A DNA stretch of 64,000 bases from Saccopteryx bilineata (lineage: Eukaryota; Chordata; Mammalia; Chiroptera; Emballonuridae): assembly GCF_036850765.1 (NCBI RefSeq), contig NC_089491.1, forward strand, positions 92,970,740 through 93,034,739. The letters are read 5' to 3'. A program made the position numbers and the translations under genes. Below, piece after piece: positions 47,021 through 59,595 of the stretch (position 1 is its first letter; every line of letters begins with the position of its first letter). Below the pieces are notes generated by a model, which ran no database searches, was not told the origin of the DNA, and was given only the letters and a program-made list of their open reading frames with translations.

Positions 47021-49876
47021 CAGTGTTTCCCAACCTTTTTTGTGCCATGCCCCACCTTAACCTTTCTAAAATTTTTATGTCCCCCCCTATGTAACATACA
47101 TAATTTTTAACATTAAAAAATTGATTTGTTCACTTAATAAACATAAATGATAGATTCTAGGAAGAAATCACTATGAAATTGTTAACAAAACATAGTAAGT
47201 AAAATTTCAAAACATATAATGAAAAACAGAAATTTAAATTCCAAATAATTTTAATACAGATTTTTCTATATTAATTTATTATTTTAATTTAGTGTGATCC
47301 TTGCGCTTGATGCTTGCTGCACAGAGATTTTATATTAGGTTCCAATTTGGTTAGCTTTAGTCTCAAGTCTCCACGTTGTGTTATATCCAGCCAATTTCTT
47401 TTTTTTTTTACCAGTAAATCATTTACAGCACTAAATCCACATTAAGCTAAAAATGAAGATGGAAACGGTAGCAATAGTTTTCTTGCACATTTGGTTGAAT
47501 TTGGGTATTTGATTTCTGTTTCCTCACAAAGCCATGCCATCGCTCCTTTGATATTAAATAAAGCTTTAACTGACTCATCATTTTGCAATTCTGCGAGTTC
47601 TTCTTGATACTGCATATTTGATATATCAGACAAATCTACTAACATTGGCTGCATCATCCATGTTTGGAAATCAATTTGTTTTCAATCAAAAAATCTTTCT
47701 TTTAAATCAGCTGATAAAATATTCAAATGATTGACAATAACAAGTAAAGCGGTATCAGTTACTTCACATTTTTGGAGCCAATGAAACTGTTTAAAGTTTT
47801 TGTTGTTAATATGTTTCTGACATAACTCAATATTGGTAATGAAACCAAATATCTTTGCTTTTGCATTGACAAGAGTTTTACTTGTTCTTTGCAGTTGCTT
47901 ATTTAATACATTTATTTTTTCAAAGATATCGGCTAAATAACTCACAAATGCTTTACCATTTATTGTTAACAGATACTTCATTCCAGGTTTGTCACTTAAA
48001 AAAAATCACTAAGAGTATCAAACAGTTCCATAAATCTTTTCAAACAATTTCCTTTAAATAGCCATCTTACTTCAGTATGAAGTAAAAGTCTCACATGGTC
48101 TTCATTTTGTTCTTCACGAAATAGCTTGAAAAGACGCTCACATTTGGCATTAGCTTTAATAGCATTAACACACTTTATTACTGTATGTAATACTTCATTC
48201 AGAACAGGTGAGATGTTTTTAGCTACCAAGTTTTCCCTATGAATAACACAATGCACAAGAATCATTTCTGGATTCTCATCTTTCATCAATTTTAAGCAGC
48301 CATTTTTCTTGCCCATCATATTGGGAGCACCATCTGCAGCACAAGATGTTATATTTTTCCTTGGTATATCATTGACATCTAAGTAGTTTTTTAGCTTATT
48401 ATATATATCTTTGGAGATAGTGGTGCTTTCAAATCTTTTACAGAACATTTCTTCAGCAAAATGTCCTTTATCAATATATCTTACATAAGTTATCAATACT
48501 GCCTCACTGTCTCTCAAAGTTGATTCATCCATTTGCAAGGAGAATTTTATTGTTTTCAGCTTTTCAATAAGTTGTTTTTCAATATCCTCACTCATTTCAT
48601 CTATTCTTCTGCTAACAGAATTGTTACTGAGTGGCATAGCTTTTACATCTCTGTCATCTTTTTCAAGAACTGTTTTAAGAAATGCTGATATTGACGGTTT
48701 TATTAAATTCTCTCCTATAGTGTGATTTTCTCCAGTTTTAGCAATGAATAAAGAAATTTGATAACTAGCCTCAAGAACACGATTATTAGTTGAAGTATGA
48801 GCAGTAAATAGAGACTTTAATGTTGTTCTTTTTTCAAAATTTTTCTTTAAAGGTTTAAAGTAACTCAAATCTGAATTAATATGAGCACTATGTTTTGCCT
48901 TCAAATGTGCCTCAAGATGACTTCGTTTCATTGATTCGTTGGTCAAGCATTGCTGGCATAAAAGACAAAAAGGAATCCTCTCATCGTGAACAGCGGGTAT
49001 GAACCCAAGTTTTAAATATTCCTCCGAATTTTGACGAGTTTTTTTCTAGCTTGCACCACTCATTTTACTATGGGATATAATAAAAAATAAGATCAATTAA
49101 AAACTAATATTAAAATATGTGTTAAAATATATTCAATGTGACATAGAGAAAACGTATACTAAAAATTCATATTTATTTAAATGTATAGAACACATTTACT
49201 ACACTACCACCGCAAATCAAAAGGTATCTATATTTTTTCCACTTGACAAAATTTTCTGGGAAGTTATGCTTCTACAATTAAAATTGTCGTGCATGCACTA
49301 TTATAGCCCCAATAATATTTATAAAATATTAGTGCTTTCTAGCCCCGATGCAAGAAGTACTTAATAAAGAGTTTAATATTGATAAAAATAAAATCAAATA
49401 TTTACCAATTATATCTATGCAATATATATATATTTATTAAATCAACGAGCTTTTACAACAGTTTTGACTGACACTTATTTCAAATTAACACCAACTGAAT
49501 GATGTGAAACACTACAGAAGTTGTGATGGGCCAGTTAGGTGAGAATAACTGCGTTGTTTAGCGAGTTTTTAAAATGTCCGGGGTTCCCCGTGGCAGACGG
49601 TACGCTCCGCGGTGAACCCAGGATGAAGTTTACTTGACGACGCCAATCACCCAGTTGATATTTTGGTCTCGTCAAATGAAATTATACTTAATAATTATTT
49701 ACCACAATTATTTAAGAATTGCATTTTTTGTTAAATTTGGCACCGATATCTAGCATTGCATTTAAATGGCCCGGGGCGAAAGAGTTAAAGTCCGTGTCGA
49801 GTCCATTTTCAAATTGCCCCCCTTAACTATCGAATTGCCCCCCTGTGGGGCGTGGGCCCCACGTTGGGAAACACTG
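47021..49876 (-). mobile_element. Full-length hAT DNA transposon (2,856 bp)
   Basis: Both ends are present: CAGTGTTTCCCAACCTTTTT at the left and, on the other strand, CAGTGTTTCCCAACGTGGGG at the right. An exact 8-bp duplication GTCTAGAT flanks it (47013-47020 and 49877-49884). It carries one antisense gene, a transposase of about 590 codons. The end before the transposase start (about 49560-49870) is GC-rich and includes CCGCGG and GGCCCGGGG, a plausible 5' untranslated or promoter region. No SINE or L1 has landed inside it, unlike every other element of this size in the window, which fits a young age. Subfamily was not searched. Confidence 0.95.
47289..49063 (-). pseudogene. hAT-family transposase, four visible lesions
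   Basis: The ATG at 49063 opens a frame containing a BED-like zinc finger (CLLCQQC then HLEAHLKAKH), the hAT catalytic core with acidic residues at about D179 (QMDES) and D244 (AADGAPNMMG), the VHCVIHREN motif (C272, H275) and HTEVRWL, and finally a C-terminal dimerisation segment ending at TAA 47291-47289. Lesions: TAG at codon 6 (49048-49046), a frameshift in an 8-T run (8 A on the plus strand near 47998-48005), TGA near 47683, and TAA near 47440 just before the dimerisation segment. The longest intact piece is 316 codons from 48946. The length and motifs match ZBED5/SCAND3/Charlie-like transposases. The enzyme would cut and paste this element and related MITEs. It cannot be translated whole. 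Confidence 0.92.
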
Positions 49877-49884
49877 GTCTAGAT

Positions 49885-50115
49885 ATTCACTAAAGGATAC
49901 TTTTAGATAAGATTAAAATTTAAATCAGCAGAGTCCCATCCAATCAATTGAAGGTCTAAGAGAAAAAGACTGAGGTCCTAGAAGGAAGAGAAAATTCAAG
50001 CTCCAGGCAGATGTCAGACAGGAGAATCTGTAAAATCAAACTTTCTTTGAGCTTCCAGCCTTCTATCCCTGCACTTCAGGATTCTGATTTGCCAGGCTTC
50101 ACTGTTGCATGAGCC

Positions 50116-50169
<54 letters not shown>

Positions 50170-50682
50170 TTTATTTGATTCTATTTGTTCTTTTCTCTCT
50201 GGATAACCCTAAATAACAGACATGTTAATAGAAGACCAAAGGTTTTAAAACATGTTGGAAGAAATAAAGCTAAGGAGTTTAAATTGAGAAACAAGCTAGA
50301 ATAAGAAATTCTCAAAACAAGACAGGATTGAGGAATGGCCTGCTGAAGAATGAGTAACAGATTCCAAACTGAGTCCTCAGGAAATCTGTATTTTGTCAGA
50401 ACATGGACAGGAAATGGAGAGCTAGAACATATTGTATAGTTCATAGAAATGTATTCTTTTTCACTAGCAGTCAAGGAGATATCAAGATAAAATATTATCT
50501 GATTTAAAAAATGAGCATACTGGCAATTGTCAAGGTGCTTTAATGAGTACCATCAGATATTATTAATAAGTTTGTATGAAATTATAAGGGACATAAGTAA
50601 ATATTGGATATAATTTTAAATATACTTAAAATTAATATTTACTCTTAAAATCACATATTTAATATAAAATTATTATACTGAT
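49885..50682 (+). mobile_element. Old repeat tail and non-coding sequence
   Basis: 49960-50230 (AGCTCCAGGCAGATG ... TTGCATGAGCCAAC, then AC repeats, then CTCTCTGGATAACCCTAAAT) resembles the end of an old MaLR-type or similar mammalian repeat. The rest is unassigned. Confidence 0.4.
50119..50166. repeat. (AC)n microsatellite
   Basis: A perfect run of CA dinucleotides, about 24 units. Confidence 0.98.
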
Positions 50683-50841
50683 ATTTTTAAAGATTTTATT
50701 TATTTGTTTGAGAGAGAGCGAGAGAGAGAGAAGGGGGAAGGAGCGGGAAGCATCAACTCCCATATGTGCCTTAAGCAGGCAAGTCCAGGGTTTAAAACCA
50801 GCAACCTCAGAGATCCAGGTCAATGCTTTATCCACAGGTCA
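50683..50841 (-). repeat. Family B SINE, head damaged
   Basis: GAGAGA tract, AGCATCAACTCCCATATG, and then a head complement that is shortened near CTTTATCCACAGGTCA, where the box A part is deleted. Confidence 0.85.
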
Positions 50842-51894
50842 TATGAAAAATATATCTTTTCATATGAAGAAAACGAAAATCAAGTATTAGAAATACATAG
50901 TGAAATTTAGATAAGCTTGATTCTAGAATCAGTTAAGTTTTTTATTGAAAGTTGAAAAGGTTATAAGTATAACAAGAATATTATTTTATAGAATAAATTT
51001 CAAACTTCTACTACTTATAGCTTAATCTAAACTCCTACATGATCTTAGAAGTTTATTAAGCAACCATGAGTTATTTTTGTTTTTTTTTTGTTACTCTGTA
51101 AACTAGATCAATATTTTCTTCCCTCTATGTGAAAAAGTTTTTTAACCAAAGAGAAGAAATGTCATACACATTGCCATAATGTAGCTAAGATAAATATTTG
51201 AGCCTCTGAAATCAGATTTAAGTTTATCAACTAGCATTTTTCAGTTCTTATTAATGACTTCCCTCTGAAAATAAATTTTTATTAGTACAATAAGTCTATA
51301 CTACACCTTTTTACCAAAAAAATATTTTTACTAATTTACTGATTAATAAGGTGTAGAAAGCAACATGGTAACTATGAGCATCTAGAACATGCTATATGTT
51401 CCCAACCATTTGAAAACTTTTTTTTACACTGTATGTGGGTGTGTTTCTCCTTGTGTGTATTTGAATTATTACTTTTCTAATGAATTTTATCTCTAAGTCC
51501 CATATTTCCCTAGTGGTTTTTTGACTGCTGCCAAATGAAACTTTTTAATATTAAAGAAAGAACATAGTAAGAAATTAGTTTAGAATATAGTTAAGCAATC
51601 ATCCTCTAATATATGCAATTGAAGAGGCAGGCAGATCAGAGACAGGAAATGAATTGTGACAAAATGCACAAAATATATTTTTTAAAAAGTTGGAAATTCA
51701 TTAAATATGAATTTGAAAAGAATGTACCAATTATGTAGAGAAATGAAGGAAATGAGGAAGAAACCCAATAGGCTTGTGGAATATTTTCTATTTTGGAACT
51801 ACTATTATAAAGTGACCCAGTAATTCAGAGATCGACTTTCTACAAAAATTTAAGTTGTCCATAAAAGTCATTTTGTGAAAATAGTTTAGTGGGG
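50842..51894. other. Non-coding AT-rich sequence
   Basis: Nothing recognised. Confidence 0.55.
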
Positions 51895-52100
51895 TTGGGG
51901 AGACAAAATAAGTTAAAAAGCTGAAAGTGATTAAGAAGTGCAAATTTCCAGTTATAAACATAGTCACAGAAATGTATAGTCAATAGTGTTGTAGAAACTA
52001 TATATGGTGCCAGGTGGGTACTAGACATACTGGAGTGATAATTGTGTAAAGTATGTAAATGACTAATTACTATTTTGCAGACCTGCAACTAATATAAAAT
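51895..52100 (+). mobile_element. 5'-truncated L1 3' UTR
   Basis: GATTAAGAAGTGCAAATTTCC, ATAGTCAATAGTGTTGTAG, GGTGCCAGGTGGGTACTAGA and CAACTAATATAAAAT follow the L1 3' UTR order. Confidence 0.8.
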
Positions 52101-53660
52101 ATTTAAAGTAATATATTAATATGATTGATTAATAATGGAATAATATAAAAATGGTAAAGAAAATATTATGGAACATGATAAGAAATGTCAAATGATAGCA
52201 CCTTTTTTTTTTACTTTAATCCCTAAACACTCAATGTCTCAAATTGTGTTTCTAGCCATAGCTTCCTTCCTGCAACTTTATTTAATATCTCTTTGATATT
52301 AAAAATCTGACTAATTCTTGGCTCTCACATTTCTGCTTCTCACTTATCCATTATCCATTTAATAAGTGATGATTCCATTTCATCAGATTCCAAACATGAT
52401 GATCATAGAAATTCATCTGAGTTAAAAACTGTAGTGATTGAACTAGAACTCTAAATCCAGGAAAGCAGTTGGCAGAAATAAACCAGAAGATCTTAGACAT
52501 CACTACTTCATTCCAGTGAAGCCCAGTACTCATATAGTTCATCTAGTTGGTTAGGTGTGGTGAAAACATTTATTGTTGGTTTAGTGAGCATTTTGTGCCT
52601 GTCAAAATTCTTTTTTCTTTTCATTTAAATTGCTCTTGTTACTATCACACCTTGATTTCTTTCTTAATTGTGAAATATTTAGCATATATATAGACAGGCA
52701 TAAACAGATATAGATATAGAGATATAGGTTTAGTAGTGTTTACTAATGTTTCATCTATTTGCCAAATACAGCTAAATGTATACTCTAATATTATTTGTGA
52801 CTCAGGAGTACAGGCATCCAGAGATTTACAAGCTACTGTTCAATTTTATTGGTTAACAAAAAATTGTTTGAACCAAGTCAAATGAAAGAAACTTAAATAA
52901 AGAATTTGGGTGGAATCAAAGAGACAGAAAATTTTTATTTCTTTTGGAACCATTAACTACAAAAGTAATATGTCTTTGGAGTCACTGAGTGGGATAGGAT
53001 AGACATGCTTACATGACAATGAATCCATTTTAGAAGAACTATGTAGCCTAAGAGGTAGAGAGAGATTCAGTTTATCTTGTTACATGAGCCTCTGTTTTAA
53101 CCCACATGAAAATGCCAAACTGAACATGGAACTTTAAGTTTTCAAGGGCAATAATTACTTGAATTGATTTTTTATCATAAGAATGAAATGAATCATGAAT
53201 AATAAAATGATTAAATAATTATTGATAAAATCCATTAACATTGTTTTATTATTAAAATCATTGATTAAATAATAAAAAACATGTTAAGCAAGACTCTATT
53301 ATAGTAAAATTAAGTCTATTAATTTATTTGGTAATAAAAATTTATTTAAAATATTTATAAAGCACCAGGAAATAAAATGTTGGTATTCAGTGGAAGATAA
53401 TTCTATTGCATAGCAACTACATAAAAATTAAAACAAAACAAAGAAAAACACAATATCAGTGATTTTTTAAAGAAAAATTATTTTATCAACAATTTTCTCT
53501 AATAAATTCTAACTATTTAATTTTTATGTTGATATTTATCAAAAATGAAAGGTTATAACCACTATTTAGATTATAGTAACATGGGAAGTTCATTTTCTTT
53601 TCATTTTTAAATTTTTTTAATGACACCTTATGCATCATTACAGCTTTTTAAAAAGGAATT
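52101..53660. other. Non-coding AT-rich sequence
   Basis: No gene or bounded repeat recognised. Confidence 0.55.
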
Positions 53661-53698
53661 TTTTCTTTTTTAAATTTTTATTAATTTTAATTTATTGT

Positions 53699-53787
53699 CT
53701 CCCATCCAAGTACTAACCAGGCCCGACCCTGCTTAGCTTCCGAGATCAGACGAGATAGGGCGCGTTCAGGGTGGTATGGCCGTAGAC
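53699..53787 (-). pseudogene. 5S rRNA retropseudogene, 3'-truncated
   Basis: The antisense strand begins GTCTACGGCCATACCACCC at the exact first base of 5S rRNA and matches about its first 89 bases with, by my reading, one substitution (CCCGATCTC reads CCCTATCTC). It stops inside the GGATGGGAG region, so the last ~30 bases are absent. A perfect 16-bp duplication AATTTTAATTTATTGT flanks it (53683-53698 and 53788-53803). There is no A tail. The internal promoter region is mostly present, but the gene is truncated and unlikely to be functional. Confidence 0.93.
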
Positions 53788-55800
53788 AATTTTAATTTAT
53801 TGTGTTAACATGGTTTCAAGTGTCCCACACAATATAACACCCTCATCCCCACCCCTGTGTCCCCCATTATACTCCCCTTGTCCCTCTCCCCCTATCTCCC
53901 TCCCCCCCCCTTTCCTCTGGGATTTCCTGTTTGGTTATCTGTATCTCTAAATTACGTATATAAAATTTAACTAATCCCTTCACCTTCTCTAACCCCTCCC
54001 TTCATTTCCTTTCCCTCTGACAGCTGTCCCTCTGCTCCCCGTGACCCCACCTCTGCCTCTGCTCCATTACTCAGTTTACTTTGTTCATTAGATTCCACAT
54101 ATAAGTGAAATCATATGATATTTTTCTTTCTGTGCCTAGCTTATTTCACATAGCATAATAGTCTCCAGGTCCATCCATGACATCAGAAAAGGTAAGATCT
54201 CTTTTTTTCATGGCCATGTAGCATTCCAATGTGTATATGTACTACAATTTTTTATTTCACTCATCCACTGACACTGACAGACATTTAGGCTATATGCAGA
54301 TCTATTGTAAATAATGCTGCAATGAACATGGGGGTGCATATCTTCTTTTGAATCAGTGATTTGGTATTCTTAGGATATATTCCTAAAAGTGGGATAGCTG
54401 GGTCAAAAGGCAGTTCTATTTTTAAATTTTTTGAGAAAACTCCATACTGTTTTTCACAGTGGTTGCACAAGTCTGCATTCCCACCAGCAGTGTAGAAGGG
54501 TTTTGTTTTTTCACAACCTCTCCAGCACTTATAGTGTGTTCTTTTGTTAATGAGCACCATTCTGACAGGTGTGAGGTGGTATCTCATTGTGGTTTTAATT
54601 TGCATTTCTCTGATGATTAGTGACATTAAACATTTTTTCATATGCCTGTTGGTCAACTGTATATCTTCTTTGGAGAAGTATCTATTCAGTTCCTTTGTCC
54701 ATTTTTAATTGGATTGTTAACTTTCCTGATGTTGAGTTTCAGAAGTTCTTTATCAATTTTGGGCATCAACTCCTTATCAGATGTATTGACAATTATGTTG
54801 TCCCATTGTGTGAGATGTCTTTTTATTTTGTTAATGGTGACTTTTGCTGTGTAAAAGCTTTTTAGTTTGATATAGTCCCATATCATTATTTTGTCCTTTA
54901 TTGCACTTGCCCATAGAGATAAATTGGCAAAAATATAGCTATGAGAGATATCAGAGAGTGTGTTGCCTATGTTTTCTTCCAAGATGTTTGTGGTTTTGCG
55001 ACTAAGATTTAAGCTTTTTATTCATTTTGAGTTTATCTTTGTGAATGGTGTAAGTTGGTGGTCTAGTTTCATTTTTTTTTTTTTTGCATGTACTTCTCCA
55101 ATATTCCCAACACCATTTACTAAAGAGACTGTCTTTACTGCATCGTATGCTCTTACCCCCTTTGTCAAATATCAATTGACCATAAAGGTATGGGTTTATT
55201 CCTGGGTTCTCTGTTCTGTTCCATTTGTCTGTATGCCTATTCTTATGCCAGTACCAAGCTGTTTTGATTACAAGGACCTTGTAGTGTAACTTGATATCAG
55301 GAAGTGTGATACCTCTCACTTTATTCTTTATTTTCAAGATTGCTGAGGTTATTCGTGTTTTGTTTTCTTTTTTTTTTTTTTTTTTTGGTTCCATATAAAT
55401 TTTTGGAATATTTATTTTTATCTTTGAAGTATACCATTGGTATTTAACTGAAACTACATTGAATTTATAGATCGCTTTGGTTAGTACAGACATTTTAATG
55501 ATGTTTATTCTTTCTATCCATGAACATGGTATAAGCTTCCACCTGTTTATATCTTCTTCAGTTTCTTTTTCCTATGTCTTATAATTTTCTAAGTGCAAGT
55601 ATTTTACCTCCTTGGTTTAATTTACTCCTAGGTACTTAACCTTTTTGTTGCAAAAGTGAAGGGGATTGTTTCTTTAATTTCTTTATTAGACAGTTTATTG
55701 TTGGTGTATAAAAATGCCACTGATTTCTGAATATTAACTTTATACCCTGCCACATTTTTATTGGTCTAGTAGTTTAGTGACTGAGACTTTACGGTTTTCT

Positions 55801-56194
55801 TTTTTTCTTCTTCTTCTTTTTTTTTTTTTTTGTATTTTTTCTGAAGCTGGAAACAGGAAGGCAGTCAAACAGACTCCCGCATGCACCCGACTGGGATCCA
55901 CCTGGCATGCCCACCAGGGGGCGATGCTCTGCCCATCCGGGGCGTTGCTCTGTCGCGACCAGCACCATTCTAGCCCCTGGGGCAGAGGCCAAGGAGCCAT
56001 CCCCAGCACCCAGGCCATCTTTTGCTCCAATGGAGCCTCAGCTGCGGGAGGGGAAGAGAGAGACAGAGAGGAAGGAGAGGGGGAGGGGTTGATAAACAGA
56101 TGGGCGCTTATCCTGTGTGTCCTGGCCGGGAATCAAACCTGAGACTTCCGCACACCAGGTCAACGCTCCACCACTGAGCCAACTGGCCAGGGCC
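55801..56194 (-). repeat. Family A SINE inside L1 ORF2
   Basis: TTTACGGTTTTCT at 55788-55800 and TTTAGGGTTTTCT at 56195-56207 form the target duplication (one mismatch). T-rich tail, GC-rich body, head complement ending AACTGGCCAGGGCC. Confidence 0.94.
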
Positions 56195-56584
56195 TTTAGG
56201 GTTTTCTATATACAGTATCATGTTATCAGCAAATAATGATATTGATAGTTTTACTTCTTCTTTTTCTATTTGGATGCCCTTTTTTTATTCTTTTTGTCTG
56301 ATTGCTGTGGCTAGGACTTCCAGAACTATGTTGAATAAGAGTGATGAAAGTGGGCACCCCTGTCTTGTTCCTGATCTTAAGAGGATTGCTTTTTATTTTT
56401 TGTCCATTGAGTATGATGTTGGCTGTTGGTTTGTTATAGATGGCCTTTATTATGTTGAAGTATACTCCCTGTATTCTCACTTTGCTGAGAATTTTGATTA
56501 TAAGTGGGTGCTGGAATTTATCAGTTGCTTTTTCCTTGTCTATTGATATAATTATGTCATTTTTATCCTTCCTTTTGTTTATGA

Positions 56585-56797
56585 TCTGTGGTCAGCAAAC
56601 TGCAGCTCATGAGCCACATGCGGCTCTTTGGCCCCTTGAATGTGGCTCTTTCTCAAATGCCACATGTGGGTGCTATCTTGATTAGGAATGTACCTACCTA
56701 TATAGTTTAAGTTTAAAACATTTGGCTCTCAAAAGAAATTTCAATTGTTCTACTGTTGATATTTGGCTCTGTTGACTAATGAGTTTGCCGATTACTG
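56585..56797 (+). mobile_element. hAT MITE, family 3 (GTCAGCAAACTGC)
   Basis: A 213-bp element with inverted ends (TGTGGTCAGCAAACT and AGTTTGCCGATTACTG) and a GCTCATGAGCCACATGCGG interior. The 8-bp flanks GTTTATGA and GTTTATGT differ at one base. It interrupts the L1 RT domain. Confidence 0.85.
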
Positions 56798-57304
56798 GTT
56801 TATGTGATGAAACACATTTATTGATTTACAAATGTTGTACCAACCTTGCCTCCGTGGAAAGAATACCATTTGATCATGATGTATAATCTTTCTGATGTAA
56901 TACTGGATCTGATTTGCTAATATTTTGTTGATAATTTTAGCAGATAGGTTCATTAAGGATATTGGCCTATAGTTTGTTTTGTTTTTTTTTCTTTGTAGTG
57001 TCTTTACTTGGTTTTGGAATAAGAATAATGCTTGCCTCGGATAAAGAGTTTGGAAATCTTCCCTCCTTTTCAATTTATGAAATAGCTTGAGAAGAATAGA
57101 TGTTAGTGCTTCTTTGAATGTTTGGTAAAATTTACCTGTGAAGCTGCTCTGTCAGGGACTTTTGTTGCTAGGAGTTTTTTGATATCTGTTTCAATTTTAT
57201 TTGTTGTAAACTCTATATTTTAAAGTTTTCTGATTCTTCCAGATTGAGTTTTAGAATATTGTATTTTTCTAGAAATTTGTCCTTTTCACCTAGGTTGTCC
57301 AATT

Positions 57305-57673
57305 TATTTTTTGACAGATACAGAGAGAGAGAGAGACAGACAAACAGGAAAAGAGAGATGAGAAGCTTTAATTCTTTGTTGTGGCTCCTTAGTTGTTCAG
57401 TGATTGTTTTCTCATATGTGCCTTGGGTGGGGGCCACAGTGGTGCAAATGACCCATTGTTCAAGCCAGCAACCTTGGGCTTCAAGTCAGTGTCCTTTGGG
57501 CTCAAGCTAGTGAGTGACCATGGGGTCATGTATATTACTTCATGCTCAAGCCAGTGACCCTGCACTCAAGCCGGATAAGCCTGCACTGAAGCAAGTGATT
57601 TCAAGGTTTTGAACCTGGTTTCTCCATGTTCCAGTCTGACACTCTATCCATTGTGCCAGCACCTGGTCAGGCT
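57305..57673 (-). repeat. Family C SINE inside L1 ORF2
   Basis: CAGATACAGAGAGAG tract, GAGATGAGAAGCTTTAATTC and a head complement ending CACCTGGTCAGGC. The flanks GTTGTCCAATTT and GTTGTACAATTT are near-identical direct repeats. Confidence 0.9.
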
Positions 57674-58707
57674 ATGTTGTACAATTTTTGTGCATATAGA
57701 TCTTCATAGTATTTTCTTACAATTCTTTGTATTTCTGCAGTGTCAGTTGTTACTTCTTCACTTTTATTTCTAATTTTATTTATTTGAATCTTCTCTCTTT
57801 TTTTTCTTGATAAGTCTGGTTAAAGGTTCATCAGTTTTGTTTACTTTTTCAAAGAACTAGCTCTTAGTTTCATAGACCTTCTGTATTGTTTTTTTCTAGG
57901 CTCTATCTCACTTATTTCTGCTCTGATCTTTATTATTTTCTTCCTTCTACTCCCTCTGGGTTTTCTTTGTTGTGCTTTCTCTAGTTCTTTTAGATTCAGA
58001 ATGAAGTTGTTTATTTGAGCCTTTTTTCTTCTTCTTAAGGTATGCGGTAATGCTATGAACTTCTCTCTCAGGACTGCTTTTGCTGTGTCCCATAAATTTT
58101 GAGTTATTGTATGTTCATTTTTATTTGTTTCAAGGAAATTTTTTATTTCTTTCTTGATCTCATTGTTAACCCATTCATTATTTAATTGCATCCTATTTAG
58201 CCTCCAAGTGTTTGAATATTTTTCTGTTTTTCTATTGTGATTTATTTCTAATTTATGCCATTGTGATTAGAGAAGATGCTTGATATGTTTTCAATCTTCT
58301 TAAATTTATTGAGACTTGTTTTGTGTTCTAACATGTGGTCAATCCTAGAGAATGTACTATAAGTACTTGAAAAGAATGTATATTCTGCTGCTTTAGGGTG
58401 AAAGATTCTAAAAACTATGAATTAAATCCAGTTGATCTAGTGTGTCACTTAAGGCTGCTGTTTCTTTGTTAATTATCTGTCTGGAGGATCTGTCTATTGA
58501 TGTTAGTGGGATATTAAAATTCTCTATTATAATATTGCTGTCAATTTCACCCCTTAAGTCCATCAAAATCTGCTCTTTATATAATATTTAGGTGCTCCTA
58601 TATTAGAAGCATAAATATTTACAATGGTTAGATTCTTCTATTGAATTGCTCCCTTTATCATTATTTAGTGACCTTCTTTATCCCTTACTATAGCCTTTGT
58701 TTTAAAG

Positions 58708-59054
58708 CAGGGGTCCCCAAATTTTTACACAGGGGGCCAGTTCACTGTGCCTCAGACTGTGGGAGGGCCAGACTATAAAAAAACCCAAAAAACTATGAAC
58801 AAATCCCTATGCACACTGCACATATCTTATTTTAAAGTAAAAAAAATAAAATAAAAAAATGGGAACAAATACAATATTTAAAATAAAGAACAAGTACATT
58901 TAAATCAATAAACTGACCAGTATTTCAATGGTAACTATGCTCCTCTCACTGACTACCAATGAAAGAGGTGCCCCTTCCGGAAGTACGGCGGGGGCTGGAT
59001 AATCGGCCTCAGGGGGCTGCATGCAGCCTTCAGGCCATAGTTTGGGAACCCCTG
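58708..59054 (+). mobile_element. hAT MITE, family 1, opposite orientation
   Basis: The 347-bp element has ends CAGGGGTCCCCAAATTTTT and TTTGGGAACCCCTG and a perfect 8-bp duplication TTTTAAAG (58700-58707 and 59055-59062). It is homologous to 14096-14418 read on the other strand. It interrupts the L1 endonuclease region. Confidence 0.95.
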
Positions 59055-59349
59055 TTTTAAAGTCTATTTTGTCAGATTTAAGTATTGCTACTCCAACTTT
59101 TTTTTTATTTCAATTTGCATGGGATACTTTTTTCCACCCCTTCACTTTCATTATATTTGTATCTTTTGTTCTGAGGTGGGTCTCTTGTAGACAGTATATT
59201 TATGGGTTCTGTTTTCTTATACATGCAGTTACCCTATATCTTTTGATTGGAACATTTAATCCATTTACATTTAAGGTTATTATTGATATGTACTTACTTG
59301 TTGCCATTTTATTCCTTAAATCTACAATCGTCTTTCTCGATTTTTTTTT

Positions 59350-59595
59350 CCTTTGTGCTTTTTATAGCAGGCCCCTCTACATTTCTTGCAGTGCTGGTTT
59401 GCATGTAATGAGTTCCTTGAGATTTTTCTTTTCTTGTCTGGTAAGTTTTTTATTTCTTCTTCAATTTTAAATGATAGACATGCTGCATAAAGTAGCCATG
59501 GTTGTAGATTTTTGTTTTACAACACTTTAAATATTTTTTGCTAATGCCTTCTGGCCTCAAGTGTTTCGGTTGAGAAGTCAGATGTCATCCTTATG
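59350..59595 (-). pseudogene. L1 ORF1 C-terminal remnant
   Basis: Read antisense, a TETLEARR block (about 59570), KNLQPWLLY (about 59505) and LSFKIEEEIKN (about 59475) match the C-terminal domain of ORF1p across frameshifts. The coiled coil and RRM upstream are missing. The ATG at 59682-59680 opens about 35 codons of unknown identity. Confidence 0.65.

Larger units (their letters stand above)
53804..59307 (-). pseudogene. L1 ORF2 (endonuclease and reverse transcriptase) and 3' UTR
   Basis: ORF2 starts at ATG 59307 (MATSKYISIITLNVNGL) with the endonuclease catalytic glutamate in LQETHL near 59190. The endonuclease continues at about 58680-58200. A linker frame at 58191-57841, the RT entry (NYRPISLMN, near 56980) and RT motif C at 56233-56222 follow. 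Motif C reads FADN instead of FADD, so the polymerase site is mutated. The C-terminal zinc-finger-like region is in the frame 54656-54285, with [17 protein letters not shown]. Stops and frameshifts are many. The 3' UTR, C-rich when antisense, is at 53804-54270. Confidence 0.9.

Noticed and set aside
53699..53787. Functional 5S rRNA gene
   Set aside because: The 3' quarter is missing and perfect duplications mark it as a retroposed copy.
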